Source: Succinatimonas sp. UBA6849 (GTDB lineage: Bacteria; Pseudomonadota; Gammaproteobacteria; Enterobacterales; Succinivibrionaceae). From it: a DNA stretch of 51,696 bases. This document shows positions 24,596-34,510 of this stretch, in pieces. Numbering within the stretch: the stretch's first letter is position 1; the number at the start of each line of letters is the position of its first letter. A model generated the notes under the pieces. It was not told where the DNA came from, did not search any database, and saw only the letters and a list, made by a program, of their open reading frames with translations. The stretch covers positions 4,634 to 56,329 of the forward strand of contig DKDL01000056.1 of assembly GCA_002449335.1 (NCBI GenBank), in the 5' to 3' direction. A program made the translations under genes and the position numbers.

Positions 24596-26047
24596 CTAAT
24601 TTCCTTTTAAGAAATTGTCAACTGCAACAGCGCATTGTCTACCTTCTGCGATGGCGTAGACAACCAGTGACTGGCCCTTTCTGCCGTCACCTGCTGCGAA
24701 TACTTTCTTGTTTGAGGTTTGATATGCATTCTCCCCCTTTACCTCAGCTTTAATATTGCCGCGTTTGTCTGTCTCTAAGGCAAACTCTTTAATTAAAGCA
24801 GATGAAGGATGTGAGTAACCCATAGCAATTAAGACTACATCAGCTTTGATCTTGCTCTCAGTACCCTTAATACCCTCAAAGTGGCGACCTTCACCCCACT
24901 TTACTTTCTCGGTTACAACAGCCTCTAGCTTGTCTTTACCTTCAAAAGCAGTGGTGTTAGTAGAGAACAATCTTGTGCAACCTTCTTCATGTGAAGTTGA
25001 GGTACGCTTGATCTTTCTCCAATCAGGCCATGCCATGGTCAAATCAACACTCTCTGGTAACTCGTCATGGTAATCTAACTGGGTTACTGAGGCAGCACCT
25101 TTACGGATTGAAACACCGATACAATCTGATGCAGTTTCACCACCACCGATTACAACCACGTTCTTACCACGAACATCAATAGGATTCTCGCAGTCACCAT
25201 TGTTCTCACGGTTTTGAGCAATTAAGAAATCTAGAGCAAAGTAGATGCCCTTTAAATCACGACCTGGTAATCTTAAATCACGTGGAGCCTCTGAGCCTGG
25301 AGCTAGAACGATAGCATCATAGTTATCTAATAGTTCCTGACCGCGAACTTCCTTTAATGAGTCGTTATGAACACCGTGCTCTAAGTTCTTAATCGCACCT
25401 ACGATAGTAGAGGTCTTAAAGGTAATGCCTTCCTGCTCTAACTGAGAAATTCTTCTGTCAAGAATTTCTTTTGGCAGTTTGAAATCAGGAATACCATAGC
25501 GTAACAGACCACCTATCTTGTTCATCTTTTCAACTACAGTTACATTATGACCAAAACGGTTTAACTGTTGAGCTGCAGCTAGGGCAGCTGGACCTGAACC
25601 TACCACACAAACCTTTTTACCTGAATGGTGTTCTGTGATAACAGGTTTTACCAAACCATGCTCAAAAGCATATTCAGCAATCTTTCTTTCAACAGACTTA
25701 ATGCCTACAGCCTTACGGTGAATACCTAAAGTACAACCTTCTTCACACTGAGCAGGGCAGATACGACCTGTGATCTCTGGGAAGTTATTAGTAGCTGACA
25801 GAACATTGTATGCTTTACCCATCTGCTCTTCAGATACAAACTCGTTAAAGTCTGGTGAATCATTGTGCAATGGGCACTCGTGCATACAGAATGGAATACC
25901 ACAGTCCATGCAGCGACCAGCCTGAACTTTAGCCTGCTCGTCAGTTAAAGTACCGTAGATTTCACAGAAACTCTTTACACGCTCTTCAACCGGAACATGA
26001 GGCTGTTCGATACGCTCAAATTCAATAAATCCTCTTAAAAAGCCCAT
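24596..26047 (-). CDS. gltD: Glutamate synthase small (beta) subunit
   Basis: 483 aa. Carries electrons from NADPH through FAD and Fe-S clusters to the large subunit. N-terminal Fe-S region: CMDCGIPFCMHECP (about 47-60) and CPAQCEEGC (about 97-105). FAD motif VVGSGPAALAAAQQL (about 150) and NADPH motif VIGGGETASDC (about 295). The C-terminal VFAAGDGRKGQSLVVYAIAEGR is the family ending. Starts 1 base after the gltB stop with AGGAGG inside the gltB end, so the subunits are translationally coupled. Confidence 0.96.
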   Translation of the reverse strand: MGFLRGFIEFERIEQPHVPVEERVKSFCEIYGTLTDEQAKVQAGRCMDCGIPFCMHECPLHNDSPDFNEFVSEEQMGKAYNVLSATNNFPEITGRICPAQCEEGCTLGIHRKAVGIKSVERKIAEYAFEHGLVKPVITEHHSGKKVCVVGSGPAALAAAQQLNRFGHNVTVVEKMNKIGGLLRYGIPDFKLPKEILDRRISQLEQEGITFKTSTIVGAIKNLEHGVHNDSLKEVRGQELLDNYDAIVLAPGSEAPRDLRLPGRDLKGIYFALDFLIAQNRENNGDCENPIDVRGKNVVVIGGGETASDCIGVSIRKGAASVTQLDYHDELPESVDLTMAWPDWRKIKRTSTSHEEGCTRLFSTNTTAFEGKDKLEAVVTEKVKWGEGRHFEGIKGTESKIKADVVLIAMGYSHPSSALIKEFALETDKRGNIKAEVKGENAYQTSNKKVFAAGDGRKGQSLVVYAIAEGRQCAVAVDNFLKGN

Positions 26048-26048
26048 C

Positions 26049-29000
26049 TTAGTGTGCCTCCTTCATTGCGTTTAATGCGTTGAAGTATTCAACAGGGAAT
26101 ACCTTGACGAAGTGTTGCAGTTCAACATCGAAGTTCTCTAAGATCTTCTTGGCAACCTTACTTGAGGTCATATTCAAATGACGTGTTAATAAAGTCTTTA
26201 GAACCTCTTCGTCTGATTTACCCTGATGTAGAGGAATTGCAGGATCAGCCTTGTTAGCTTTTACAACATTGCTGATGTTAAATGATCCTTTAGCAATACG
26301 TGATCTGAAGGTACCGTCCTTATCGTAAACGTAAGCCATACCGCCTGACATACCGGCAGCAAAGTTTCTGCCTGTAGAGCCTAAGACTACTACAGTACCG
26401 CCTGTCATATACTCACAGCCATGATCACCGCAACCTTCGGTTACAGCGTCAGCGCCAGAGTTTCTTACAGCAAAACGCTCACCGCAGACACCGCTAAAGT
26501 AAGCTTCACCAGATGTAGCACCATATAAGCAGGTGTTACCACCGATGATGTTCTGTTGAGGATCTCCATCAAAAGCTGCACTCTCATGAACAGCGATGAT
26601 ACCGCCTGACATACCCTTACCAACGTAGTCGTTAGCAAGACCTGACAGATTTAAGGTAACACCCTTTTCAAGGAAAGCACCAAATGACTGACCTGCTGTA
26701 CCTGATAACTTAAAGGTAATGAAGTTGTCAGGTAATTTCTTCTTTAATGAAGCAATTAAGCCAGAGGTATAAGTACCAACTGAACGGTTTACGTTAACAA
26801 CTGGTGACTCAATGGTAATTGGCTTGTTCTCTTCAATTGCCTTTAGAACCTTAGCTTCAAACTTCTTATCTAGAGCCTTATCAATTTCATGCTGCTGAGC
26901 GATTGCATGGTGAGCAATTTCATCAGCATAAGCAGGATCCTTAAAGAAAATTCTCTCAAAGCTTAAGTTTCTAGCTTTAGCAAATTCGCTGTCTGATACC
27001 TTAGTTAGAAGTTCAGCATGACCGATTAAGTCTTCAAACTTCTTAAAGCCTAATTCAGCCATAATTTCACGTACTTCACGAGCTACATAGTGGAAGTAAT
27101 TCTCAAGCTGCTCAGGAGTACCGATGAACTGCTTACGTAGTTCAGGATCCTGAGTTGCAATACCAGTAGGGCAGGTGTTCTTCTGGCACTTTCTCATGAT
27201 GGTACAACCCATACATACTAATGGAGCAGTACCAAAGCCGAACTCATCAGCACCTAAAAGAGCACCGATAATTACGTCACGACCGGTCTTAATCTGACCG
27301 TCAACCTGTAAGGTTACACGTGAACGTAACTTGTTCATAACTAAGGTTTGCTGTACATCAGCAAGTCCAATTTCCCAGGCAGAACCAGCGTGCTTTACAG
27401 ATGAAGCAGGAGCAGCACCAGTACCACCATCGTGACCTGAAATTACGATATGGTCTGCTTTACACTTTGCAACACCTGCTGCAACAGTGCCGATACCAAC
27501 CTCAGATACCAGTTTTACTGAAATGTCAGCCTTGGTGTTAGCAAGTTTCAGATCAAAAATCAGCTGAGCCAGATCTTCAATTGAGTAAATATCGTGGTGT
27601 GGTGGAGGAGAAATCAAACCAATACCAGGTAATGAGTGACGCAGTTTACCAATATACTTAGATACCTTGTGTCCAGGTAACTGACCACCTTCACCAGGTT
27701 TTGCACCCTGAGCTAACTTAATCTGAATTAAATCAGCAGTTGACAGATAATCGGTAGTTACACCAAAACGGCCAGATGCTACCTGCTTGGTACGAGAACG
27801 TAATGAATCGCCTTTGTGCAGAGGAATGTCAACTACAACGTCATCACCTAAGATAGCCTTAGTAGAGGTTTCTTTATCGATGATGCCATCACGGCGAGGA
27901 TCTTCACCACCTTCACCTGAGTTTGACATCGCACCTAATCTGTTCATGGCAATAGCCATGGTGGTGTGAGCTTCAGTTGAAATAGCACCCATTGACATAG
28001 CAGAGCAGGCAAAGCGGTGGATAATGCTCTCTTCGCTTTCAACTTCGCTAATATCGATTGGATTAGTCTTCTTGAACTTGAATAAACCACGGATGGTCAT
28101 CAGACGCTTTGACTGATCGTTGATGATCTGTGCATACTTCTTGTACTCATCATATGAGCCTGAACGAACTGCTCTTTGCAGGTGAACTACTGCATCAGGA
28201 GTCCACATATGCTCTTCACCGTCATATCTCCAGTTCAGATCGCCACCCTGCAACAGTGATGGATCTTTTAACTCAATCTTTCTAAAGGCAGCTTTATGAG
28301 TCTCAACAGCTTCTTGAGCAATATCAAACAGACCCACACCTTCGATTGGGCTTGGAGTATTGGTAAAGTACTTATCAACAAATTCAGATGATAAACCTAC
28401 AGCTTCAAAGATCTGTGCACCGATGTATGACATGTAGGTACAGATACCCATCTTAGCCATGGTCTTATATAGACCCTTATCAATAGCATGGATGTAGTTA
28501 TCCTGATACTGTTTAGCAGTCTTTGCGTCAGGTGCTAATTCAGCTACAACACGCAGTGCTACATAAGGATGGATAGCTTCAGCACCATAACCGCCTAATA
28601 GCGCAAAGTGGTGAACGGTACGAGCAGAGCCTGTTTCTACAACAAGACCGGTGCTTGTACGTAAGCCGTTTTCAACTAAGCATAGGTGAACAGCTGAGGT
28701 TGCAAGTAAAGCTGGAATTGCAAGTCGGTCAGCAGCTACATTTCTGTCAGAAATGATTAAGATGTTGTGACCAGTCTTTACAGCATCGATAGCAGCAGCT
28801 CTAATAGAAGCTAATCTTGCTTCGATACCATCTTTACCCCATGAAAGAGGATAGGTGATATCTAATTCTTTTGAGCGGAACTTGTTATCGGTAAACTTGC
28901 TGATGTTACGGATCTTTTCCATTTCAACAGCATCTAAAATAGGCTGCTGAACCTCCAGTCTTACAGGAGGGTTGTTATCCATAATATTTAGAAGATCAGG

Positions 29001-30635
29001 ACGAGGACCGATGAATGATACCAGTGAGGTTACCATCTCCTCACGAATAGGATCAATAGCAGGGTTTGTAACCTGAGCAAAGAGCTGACGGAAGTAGTCA
29101 TATAAGCTCTTTGGCTTGTTAGACAAAACAGCTAAAGGAGCATCATTACCCATTGAAAGAACAGGCTCTTGACCGTTTATAGCCTTTGGCTTTAATAATC
29201 TTTCAACATCCTCACGGGTATAACCGAATACACCCATTAGAGCTTTGGTATTTAAGTTTAAACCTACAGTTGAGGTTTCATCTTTAATATCGGTTAACTT
29301 GATACGAACCTTGTCTGTCCACTCCTGATAAGGACGCAGTGTAGCTAAGCTTAACTTAATTTCCTTATCATCGATGATACGACCCTGTTCAGTATCGATT
29401 AAAAGCATACGACCAGGCTCTAGTCTCCAGTGACGAGCAATTCTGCTCTCGTCAATCTTTAGAGTACCTTCTTCTGAAGCTAGAATTACTAAATCGTCTT
29501 TAGTTACGATGTAACGAGCAGGACGTAGACCGTTTCTATCAAGAGTTGCACCAATCTGACGACCGTCAGTAAAGGCAACAGCAGCAGGACCGTCCCATGG
29601 CTCCATCATGGCAGCATAGTACTCATAGAAAGCTCTGAGTTTTGGATCCATCAGAGTATCTTTTTCCCATGCTGAAGGGATCATCATCATTGCAGCCTGA
29701 GCTAATGAGTAACCAGACATGGTTAAAAGCTCAAAGACATTATCAAATGAAGCTGAATCTGACTGCCCTTGGAAGATTAAAGGCCATAGTTTCTCTAAAT
29801 CTTTACCAAATACAGGTGAAGAAATGTTCTTTTCACGAGCCTTAATCCAGTTAAAGTTACCACGTAGGGTGTTAATTTCACCGTTGTGGGCAATCATTCT
29901 AAATGGGTGAGCTAGTGACCACTGAGGGAAAGTATTAGTTGAGAAACGCTGGTGGATTAGAGCAATAGCACTGGTGCAGCGGCTATCGTTTAAATCACGG
30001 TAGTATTCACCCACCTGATTTGCTAATAACTGACCTTTGTAAACAATGGTACGAGCTGAGAATGAAGGAATATAGAATTCTTTGCAGTGTTTTAATTTTA
30101 GATTTGCAATCGCAATGGAAGCTGACTTACGGATGATGTACAGCTTACGCTCTAGAGCGTCGGTTACTAAGACGTCTGGAGAGTGACCTACGAAAATCTG
30201 TCTAATTACAGGCTCTTTTTCGCGAACAACAGGGGACATTGGGATGGTTTCATTTAGAGGAACGTCTCTCCAACCTAAGATAATCTGTCCTTCTGCTAAA
30301 ATTGCGCGTTCAATTTCTTCTTGGCAAGCGTGTCTTGAAGCTTCCTCACGTGGTAGGAAAATCATACCTACGCCGTATTCACCTGGAGGAGGAAGTTTTA
30401 CGCCCTGAGTCATCATATCATCACGGAAGATCTGATCAGGGATCTGAATCAAAATGCCGGCACCATCGCCCTGCAGTGGATCTGCACCTACTGCTCCGCG
30501 GTGAGTCAGGTTCTTTAGGACTTCTAGTCCCTGACTTACGATGCTGTGGCTTTTTTGACCTTTGATGTGAGCAATGAAACCGACACCGCATGCATCGTGT
30601 TCATTTTCACTTCTGTATAAGCCAGAATTAGTCAT
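26049..30635 (-). CDS. gltB: Glutamate synthase large (alpha) subunit
   Basis: 1528 aa. Transfers the glutamine amide nitrogen to 2-oxoglutarate. N-terminal class II amidotransferase domain with C16 (HDACGVGF), which becomes the N-terminal nucleophile after removal of a 15-residue propeptide. Then the central domain, the FMN/Fe-S synthase domain (about 820-1210; GEGGEDPRRDG, PGEGGQLPGHKV, SGHDGGTGAAP, and the 3Fe-4S cysteines CMGCTIMRKCQKNTCP), and the GXGXG beta-helix (about 1280-1480). AAGGTGA precedes the ATG. Third gene counting back from gdhA in the nitrogen cluster. Confidence 0.97.
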   Translation of the reverse strand: MTNSGLYRSENEHDACGVGFIAHIKGQKSHSIVSQGLEVLKNLTHRGAVGADPLQGDGAGILIQIPDQIFRDDMMTQGVKLPPPGEYGVGMIFLPREEASRHACQEEIERAILAEGQIILGWRDVPLNETIPMSPVVREKEPVIRQIFVGHSPDVLVTDALERKLYIIRKSASIAIANLKLKHCKEFYIPSFSARTIVYKGQLLANQVGEYYRDLNDSRCTSAIALIHQRFSTNTFPQWSLAHPFRMIAHNGEINTLRGNFNWIKAREKNISSPVFGKDLEKLWPLIFQGQSDSASFDNVFELLTMSGYSLAQAAMMMIPSAWEKDTLMDPKLRAFYEYYAAMMEPWDGPAAVAFTDGRQIGATLDRNGLRPARYIVTKDDLVILASEEGTLKIDESRIARHWRLEPGRMLLIDTEQGRIIDDKEIKLSLATLRPYQEWTDKVRIKLTDIKDETSTVGLNLNTKALMGVFGYTREDVERLLKPKAINGQEPVLSMGNDAPLAVLSNKPKSLYDYFRQLFAQVTNPAIDPIREEMVTSLVSFIGPRPDLLNIMDNNPPVRLEVQQPILDAVEMEKIRNISKFTDNKFRSKELDITYPLSWGKDGIEARLASIRAAAIDAVKTGHNILIISDRNVAADRLAIPALLATSAVHLCLVENGLRTSTGLVVETGSARTVHHFALLGGYGAEAIHPYVALRVVAELAPDAKTAKQYQDNYIHAIDKGLYKTMAKMGICTYMSYIGAQIFEAVGLSSEFVDKYFTNTPSPIEGVGLFDIAQEAVETHKAAFRKIELKDPSLLQGGDLNWRYDGEEHMWTPDAVVHLQRAVRSGSYDEYKKYAQIINDQSKRLMTIRGLFKFKKTNPIDISEVESEESIIHRFACSAMSMGAISTEAHTTMAIAMNRLGAMSNSGEGGEDPRRDGIIDKETSTKAILGDDVVVDIPLHKGDSLRSRTKQVASGRFGVTTDYLSTADLIQIKLAQGAKPGEGGQLPGHKVSKYIGKLRHSLPGIGLISPPPHHDIYSIEDLAQLIFDLKLANTKADISVKLVSEVGIGTVAAGVAKCKADHIVISGHDGGTGAAPASSVKHAGSAWEIGLADVQQTLVMNKLRSRVTLQVDGQIKTGRDVIIGALLGADEFGFGTAPLVCMGCTIMRKCQKNTCPTGIATQDPELRKQFIGTPEQLENYFHYVAREVREIMAELGFKKFEDLIGHAELLTKVSDSEFAKARNLSFERIFFKDPAYADEIAHHAIAQQHEIDKALDKKFEAKVLKAIEENKPITIESPVVNVNRSVGTYTSGLIASLKKKLPDNFITFKLSGTAGQSFGAFLEKGVTLNLSGLANDYVGKGMSGGIIAVHESAAFDGDPQQNIIGGNTCLYGATSGEAYFSGVCGERFAVRNSGADAVTEGCGDHGCEYMTGGTVVVLGSTGRNFAAGMSGGMAYVYDKDGTFRSRIAKGSFNISNVVKANKADPAIPLHQGKSDEEVLKTLLTRHLNMTSSKVAKKILENFDVELQHFVKVFPVEYFNALNAMKEAH

Positions 30636-30671
30636 TTATGTGTCACCTTTTGCGAGTGGTATATATACAAT

Positions 30672-30750
30672 AAGGGCCCTAAACGGGCCCTTTTTGAAAA
30701 CTTTTACAGTTTTCTTATTATTATCACCCCATTTTTGATGGGGTGTTTTT
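30672..30750 (-). promoter_or_regulatory. Three consecutive hairpins between glnA and gltB
   Basis: 30672-30692 (AAGGGCCC with GGGCCCTT), 30696-30714 (GAAAACT with AGTTTTC) and 30725-30745 (CACCCCAT with ATGGGGTG) fill most of the 131-base gap. The good T-runs are on the + strand; on the minus strand, the one transcribed here, the stems are followed only by AT-rich sequence. For glnA RNA they may act as weak terminators or processing and stability elements, letting part of the transcription run into gltB. Confidence 0.5.
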
Positions 30751-30766
30751 AACCCATTTCGTTAAA

Positions 30767-32185
30767 TTATAGGCTGTAGTACAGCTCGAACTCAGCAGGA
30801 TGTGGAGTTGAACGTACGCGGGTATCTTCAGCTGCCTTTAACTCGATGTAAGCGTTGATCATATCCTCTGAGAATACGCCGCCTGCTGTTAAGTAGTCGT
30901 GGTCAGCCTGTAAAGCCTTTAGAGCCTCATCTAAAGAACCGCAAACCTGTGGAATGTTAGCTGCTTCCTCAGGAGGTAAGTCGTATAGATTCTTATCCAT
31001 AGCCTCACCTGGGTCTAACTTGTTTAAGATACCGTCAAGGCCAGCCATTAACATTGCAGAGAATGCTAAGTATGGGTTTGCCATACAATCTGGGAAACGT
31101 ACCTCAATATGAGCAGTCTTAGGATTGATTGCATATGGAATACGGATTGAAGCTGAACGGTTAGCAGCTGAGTAAGCTAACATTAAAGGAGCCTCGAAAC
31201 CTGGAACCAAACGCTTGTATGAGTTGGTTGATGGGTTTGTGAAAGCGTTTAATGACTTAGCATGCTTGATGATACCACCGATGTACCATAAAGCTTCCTG
31301 TGACAGACCGCCGTATAAGTTACCAGCGAAAATATTCTTGCCATCTTTACCGATTGACTGGTGGCAGTGCATACCTGAACCGTTGTCTCCGTAAATTGGC
31401 TTTGGCATGAAGGTAGCTGTCTTACCGTACTGGTTTGCTACGTTCTGTACAACATACTTGTAAATCTGAACCTCATCAGCCTTCTTGGTTAATGAGTTGA
31501 ACTCTGTTGCAATTTCGTTCTGACCTGCAGTTGCAACTTCGTGGTGGTGAGCCTCGATAACTAAGCCCATTTCCTGCATTACTTTACACATAGCAGAACG
31601 AATGTCCTGTGAAGAATCTACAGGAGGAACTGGGAAGTAACCACCTTTAACTGCTGGACGATAACCTTTGTTACCGCCTTCGTACTCAGTAGCTGAGTTC
31701 CAAGCAGCTTCGATATCATCGATAGCTACGAATGAACCTGAAATATCAGACTTGAAACGAACATCATCAAATAAGAAGAATTCTGGCTCTGGACCGAAGA
31801 AAGCCTGATCACCGATACCGGTTGACTTTAAGTAGTCCTCAGCACGCTTTGCAACAGAACGTGGGTCACGATCGTAACCGGTTAAGGTCTGTGGCTCTAA
31901 AATATCGCAACGAACGATAATGGTTGGATCGGCATAGAAAGGATCTAACATAACAGTTGTGATATCAGGCATTAAGATCATGTCTGACTTATCAATACCA
32001 CGCCAGCCTGCGATTGAAGAACCGTCAAACATCTTGCCCTGCTCGAAGAATTTCTCATCGATGCAAGAAATAGGTAGAGAAATATGCTGCTCTTTACCTT
32101 TAGTGTCAGTAAATCTTAAATCAGCAAAAACAACGTCGTTATCTTCGATGAGTTTTTTTACTTCACTGTAATCCTTGATTGCCAT
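30767..32185 (-). CDS. glnA: Glutamine synthetase, type I
   Basis: 472 aa, the GSI-beta length. ATP-dependent synthesis of glutamine from glutamate and ammonium, a dodecamer. Motifs: MFDGSSIAGW, GPEPEFFLFDD, the ATP-site block KPIYGDNGSGMHCHQS, NPSTNSYKRLVPGFEAP and the adenylylation loop NLYDLPPEE with Y401. The tyrosine implies control by GlnE. No glnE, glnB or ntrBC lies in the window. AGGAG precedes the ATG. Confidence 0.97.
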   Translation of the reverse strand: MAIKDYSEVKKLIEDNDVVFADLRFTDTKGKEQHISLPISCIDEKFFEQGKMFDGSSIAGWRGIDKSDMILMPDITTVMLDPFYADPTIIVRCDILEPQTLTGYDRDPRSVAKRAEDYLKSTGIGDQAFFGPEPEFFLFDDVRFKSDISGSFVAIDDIEAAWNSATEYEGGNKGYRPAVKGGYFPVPPVDSSQDIRSAMCKVMQEMGLVIEAHHHEVATAGQNEIATEFNSLTKKADEVQIYKYVVQNVANQYGKTATFMPKPIYGDNGSGMHCHQSIGKDGKNIFAGNLYGGLSQEALWYIGGIIKHAKSLNAFTNPSTNSYKRLVPGFEAPLMLAYSAANRSASIRIPYAINPKTAHIEVRFPDCMANPYLAFSAMLMAGLDGILNKLDPGEAMDKNLYDLPPEEAANIPQVCGSLDEALKALQADHDYLTAGGVFSEDMINAYIELKAAEDTRVRSTPHPAEFELYYSL

Positions 32186-32777
32186 TTAGGTGCTCCTAAT
32201 TTTTCAATTGATGGGGTATTACGTACCCGTTCTTTAATGTCTGAGTAAATTTTCGTGGTTATAGTGAACTCTGTCAAAGCATATTTGTACTGGCACTAAA
32301 ACTACACGTCATATTTTACTATATGTTGCATAATGGTGCGATACCTAAAAAATATCGAAAAAACATACAGATAGAATAAAGATCTTAAGCGTAGTAAAGA
32401 AAATTGAAGTAAAGTTTATTTTTCAAAGAAATCATAAAATAATTATTTAATTGATTTTTAAAGAGAAATTGAAAACTGCAGGAAATTTGTTAAAAAAGTG
32501 CATTGCACACTTTTAGAGCGTTATTTTTGACAATTAATGCATTTTTTTGTGGCTATTTGGATACTGTATTTTGTTTTTCTGATTAAGACTGTGTTAGGAA
32601 AATTTATTTTTTGAGTAATTATTTGGGGAATTATTTTGGAAAAGGCTCTATCTTTTGAAGAGTGTTTACCTAGATTTTCTATCTAGGCTTCTATGTTTGT
32701 CTGATTATTGGTTTTGATATATTTTGAAATCTGACTTTTATCTACCTTATTTAAGTGTTTTCTACACTCAAATGGTA
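32186..32777 (-). other. Long intergenic region upstream of glnA
   Basis: 592 bases, AT-rich, with no gene seen. On the minus strand TTGACA (32277-32272) is a possible glnA -35, but the -10 (GAAAAT) is poor. A palindrome GTGCA-T-TGCAC stands at 32498-32508 inside AAAAGTG...CACTTTT (32494-32514). Hairpins at 32669-32687 and 32756-32770 follow the end of the next gene (-) without T-runs. A half site GCACCAT near 32333-32339 recalls NtrC binding, but the other half is missing. Confidence 0.4.
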
Positions 32778-33482
32778 TTAGAGGAACTTGATGCTCTTAA
32801 GGATACTCTCCATAGTATTTTGAGCTTTTTTGCTATCAGTGCTGCTGGAGAGACTGATATGTGCCATAGTATCTTTTAAAGGTACATGGTATTGAGTAAC
32901 CTCAGTGATGTTATTTAAATTTGTTTGCGTTCTTAAGAACTTAAAGCAGATTCCAATCTTTCCTGCGATAAAGGAATTGTAAACATCAATATTGCCGATG
33001 ATCTTGTAGCCCGCATCCTCATAGTTCTGTTTCATTTCGATGAGGTATTCTGCGCACATCTCTTCTAATTCACGGTTTAATGAATCAGAACCAATGGTAT
33101 ATAGCTTGTTTAGAAGACCTGTCTGAGTGAAATCATCAGCATACATAGGTTCAAAGGTAACTTTTGCTCCTATCCATGACTTACTGTGGTACTGATTGTC
33201 TGTCTCTAATGAGTCAACATCAATGGTGCCACTTGTAGCTGAGATTGCCATTCTTGCTACGAAAAAGTGCTTTTGAGGATCATAGACTTTGAAATAACCA
33301 GGGACAGCCAGACTCAGTTTGTTATCAACATTGATCCTAACTGAAATGTTCTGGTTTTCCACACGAGTAAGTTCGTCTGTATAGACGCCTGAGCTAGAGT
33401 TGTTTTCTTCTGCAGCTGCCGTTCCCAGCGGCATGGCTGTGCTTATACATAAGGTGAGTAATAAAGGTAAAATTTTGTTCAT
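32778..33482 (-). CDS. Secreted protein of unknown function
   Basis: 234 aa, not recognised. Signal peptide of 24 residues (MNKILPLLLTLC...GTAAA before EEN), type I cleavage, no lipobox, so probably periplasmic. The mature part has a low-complexity start (ENNSSS) and a mixed alpha/beta body with alternating hydrophobics (KLSLAVPGYFKVYDP, AKVTFEPMYADD) and no cysteine motif of note. The ending resembles the C-terminal helix of stress-type DUF proteins (NTMESILKSIKF). The ribosome site is weak, so the start is not certain. It follows a GNAT gene after 58 bases that contain a hairpin. Confidence 0.7.
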   Translation of the reverse strand: MNKILPLLLTLCISTAMPLGTAAAEENNSSSGVYTDELTRVENQNISVRINVDNKLSLAVPGYFKVYDPQKHFFVARMAISATSGTIDVDSLETDNQYHSKSWIGAKVTFEPMYADDFTQTGLLNKLYTIGSDSLNRELEEMCAEYLIEMKQNYEDAGYKIIGNIDVYNSFIAGKIGICFKFLRTQTNLNNITEVTQYHVPLKDTMAHISLSSSTDSKKAQNTMESILKSIKFL

Positions 33483-33500
33483 TATGTCAAACTTATTTTA

Positions 33501-33532
33501 GGCTGCCAATGAGAGCTTGTAGAATGGCAGCC
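33501..33532 (-). terminator. Hairpin between the GNAT gene and the secreted protein gene
   Basis: GGCTGCCA (33501-33508) pairs with TGGCAGCC (33525-33532), 16-base loop. The minus strand continues with an AT-rich stretch lacking a clean T-run. It is a weak terminator, or a leader hairpin of the downstream secreted-protein gene. Confidence 0.5.
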
Positions 33533-33540
33533 ATTTTATT

Positions 33541-34038
33541 TTATGAATTAATTTTCATGGAATAGACCTCTTCGTTAATAAAGAAATCTCCCATATCTAA
33601 TCCTGTATCTCTTACTTTTTCCATTCCATGTTTTACATAGAAATCAAGTCCAGGATTATGCTTATTGATTAGCAACTCTATTGTACAAGGTTTTGGATGA
33701 TTTTCCTTAATATAATTTACAACATGATTAAAAAGTGCAGTTCCTACACCTTTTCCTTGATTTTTTATCTCTACATAGATCTTCTGCATCAAGAAAAGAT
33801 CAGGTCCATGCTGTATAACTGAAACTGCTGCTGTATCTTCACCGTCTAAGTTAGCTATAAAGTAAACCTTACCAGAGTTAATTGCATCCTGCAAAGCTTC
33901 CTGTGAATAGTACTTGTCTAACATGAAGTCTATCTGAGAAGTATTCAAAACACTCTTGAAAGTGTTTGGTACTAATACATCAGCTAATTGTTTTAAAATC
34001 TTTACATCCGAAAAATCTGCTTTTCTAATTGAGATCAT
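33541..34038 (-). CDS. GNAT-family N-acetyltransferase
   Basis: 165 aa. Motif A MQKIYVEIKNQGKGVGTALFNHVVNYI (Q-G-K-G-V-G at about residues 94-99) and motif B ELLINKHNPGLDFYVKHGMEKV are clear. AAGGAGGTCACT precedes the ATG, one of the strongest ribosome sites in the window. The wording is close to diamine/small-molecule GNATs, but the substrate cannot be read from sequence. Not related closely to the GNAT next to dapB. Confidence 0.85.
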   Translation of the reverse strand: MISIRKADFSDVKILKQLADVLVPNTFKSVLNTSQIDFMLDKYYSQEALQDAINSGKVYFIANLDGEDTAAVSVIQHGPDLFLMQKIYVEIKNQGKGVGTALFNHVVNYIKENHPKPCTIELLINKHNPGLDFYVKHGMEKVRDTGLDMGDFFINEEVYSMKINS

Positions 34039-34345
34039 AGTGACCTCCTTATCTAAAACCTAACTTAAGTATAGGAATAATTTAGAGAATATCTATTTAT
34101 GCACCAAAAAAATCTGATTTTTACTTGAAAATATTTAACTTTGCTCAAACTTTTATAAAGTGAATTTTGTTTTGCTGTGCGTAAATTGCAAAGAATTTCA
34201 AAAGACTATCTTATTGTTTTACAAAATAAACTATCGTAATAAATAGTAATATAGAAAATAACTATAACAAACAATTAAAAAATAGTATTAGCCAAAGTAA
34301 ATTTCATTGTTTAGACTAGAACCATACCAACGAGGGATAGTAAAA
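34039..34345. other. Divergent intergenic region before the Met/Cys leader peptide
   Basis: 307 bases, about 80% AT. It must hold promoters for the GNAT gene (-) and the leader transcript (+). Only weak -35/-10 pairs are visible, for example TTGTTT near 34214 with TAATAA 17 bases on. No MetJ box pair (AGACGTCT repeats) is found; a single TAGACTAG near 34307 is not enough. Confidence 0.4.
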
Positions 34346-34510
34346 ATGAAAAACGCAGTTAACAATTTATATATTGAAAGCAAAGCAAATGCATTAAGCA
34401 TTGCCAAGCTTGCATCTCAAGATCCTAAATTAACCGTGTTCTCCTCTTTAATGTGCATGGCTGCTATGTGTATGTGTTATCTGCGAATGTGTAGCAATGG
34501 AGCCTTGTAA
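34346..34510 (+). CDS. Met/Cys-rich leader peptide (candidate attenuator)
   Basis: 54 aa from ATG 34346, with GAGG at 34332-34335 10 bases upstream. Near the end, within the 14 codons 34451-34492, there are five Met codons (34451, 34457, 34466, 34472, 34487) and four Cys codons (34454, 34469, 34475, 34490). The stop is at 34508, 34 bases before an intrinsic terminator and 115 bases before a MetQ-like transporter gene. This is the layout of amino-acid attenuation leaders such as trpL. The length is greater than classical leaders, and the same hydrophobic stretch could be a membrane helix, so a small membrane protein is the alternative. Confidence 0.6.
   Translation: MKNAVNNLYIESKANALSIAKLASQDPKLTVFSSLMCMAAMCMCYLRMCSNGAL

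Noticed and set aside
32326..32340. NtrC-type site upstream of glnA
   Set aside because: Only one GCACC half is present; the partner TGGTGC half is missing, and no sigma54 -24/-12 element was found nearby.
34300..34320. MetJ operator before the Met/Cys leader
   Set aside because: Only one weak 8-mer resembling a MET box; at least two adjacent copies would be needed.
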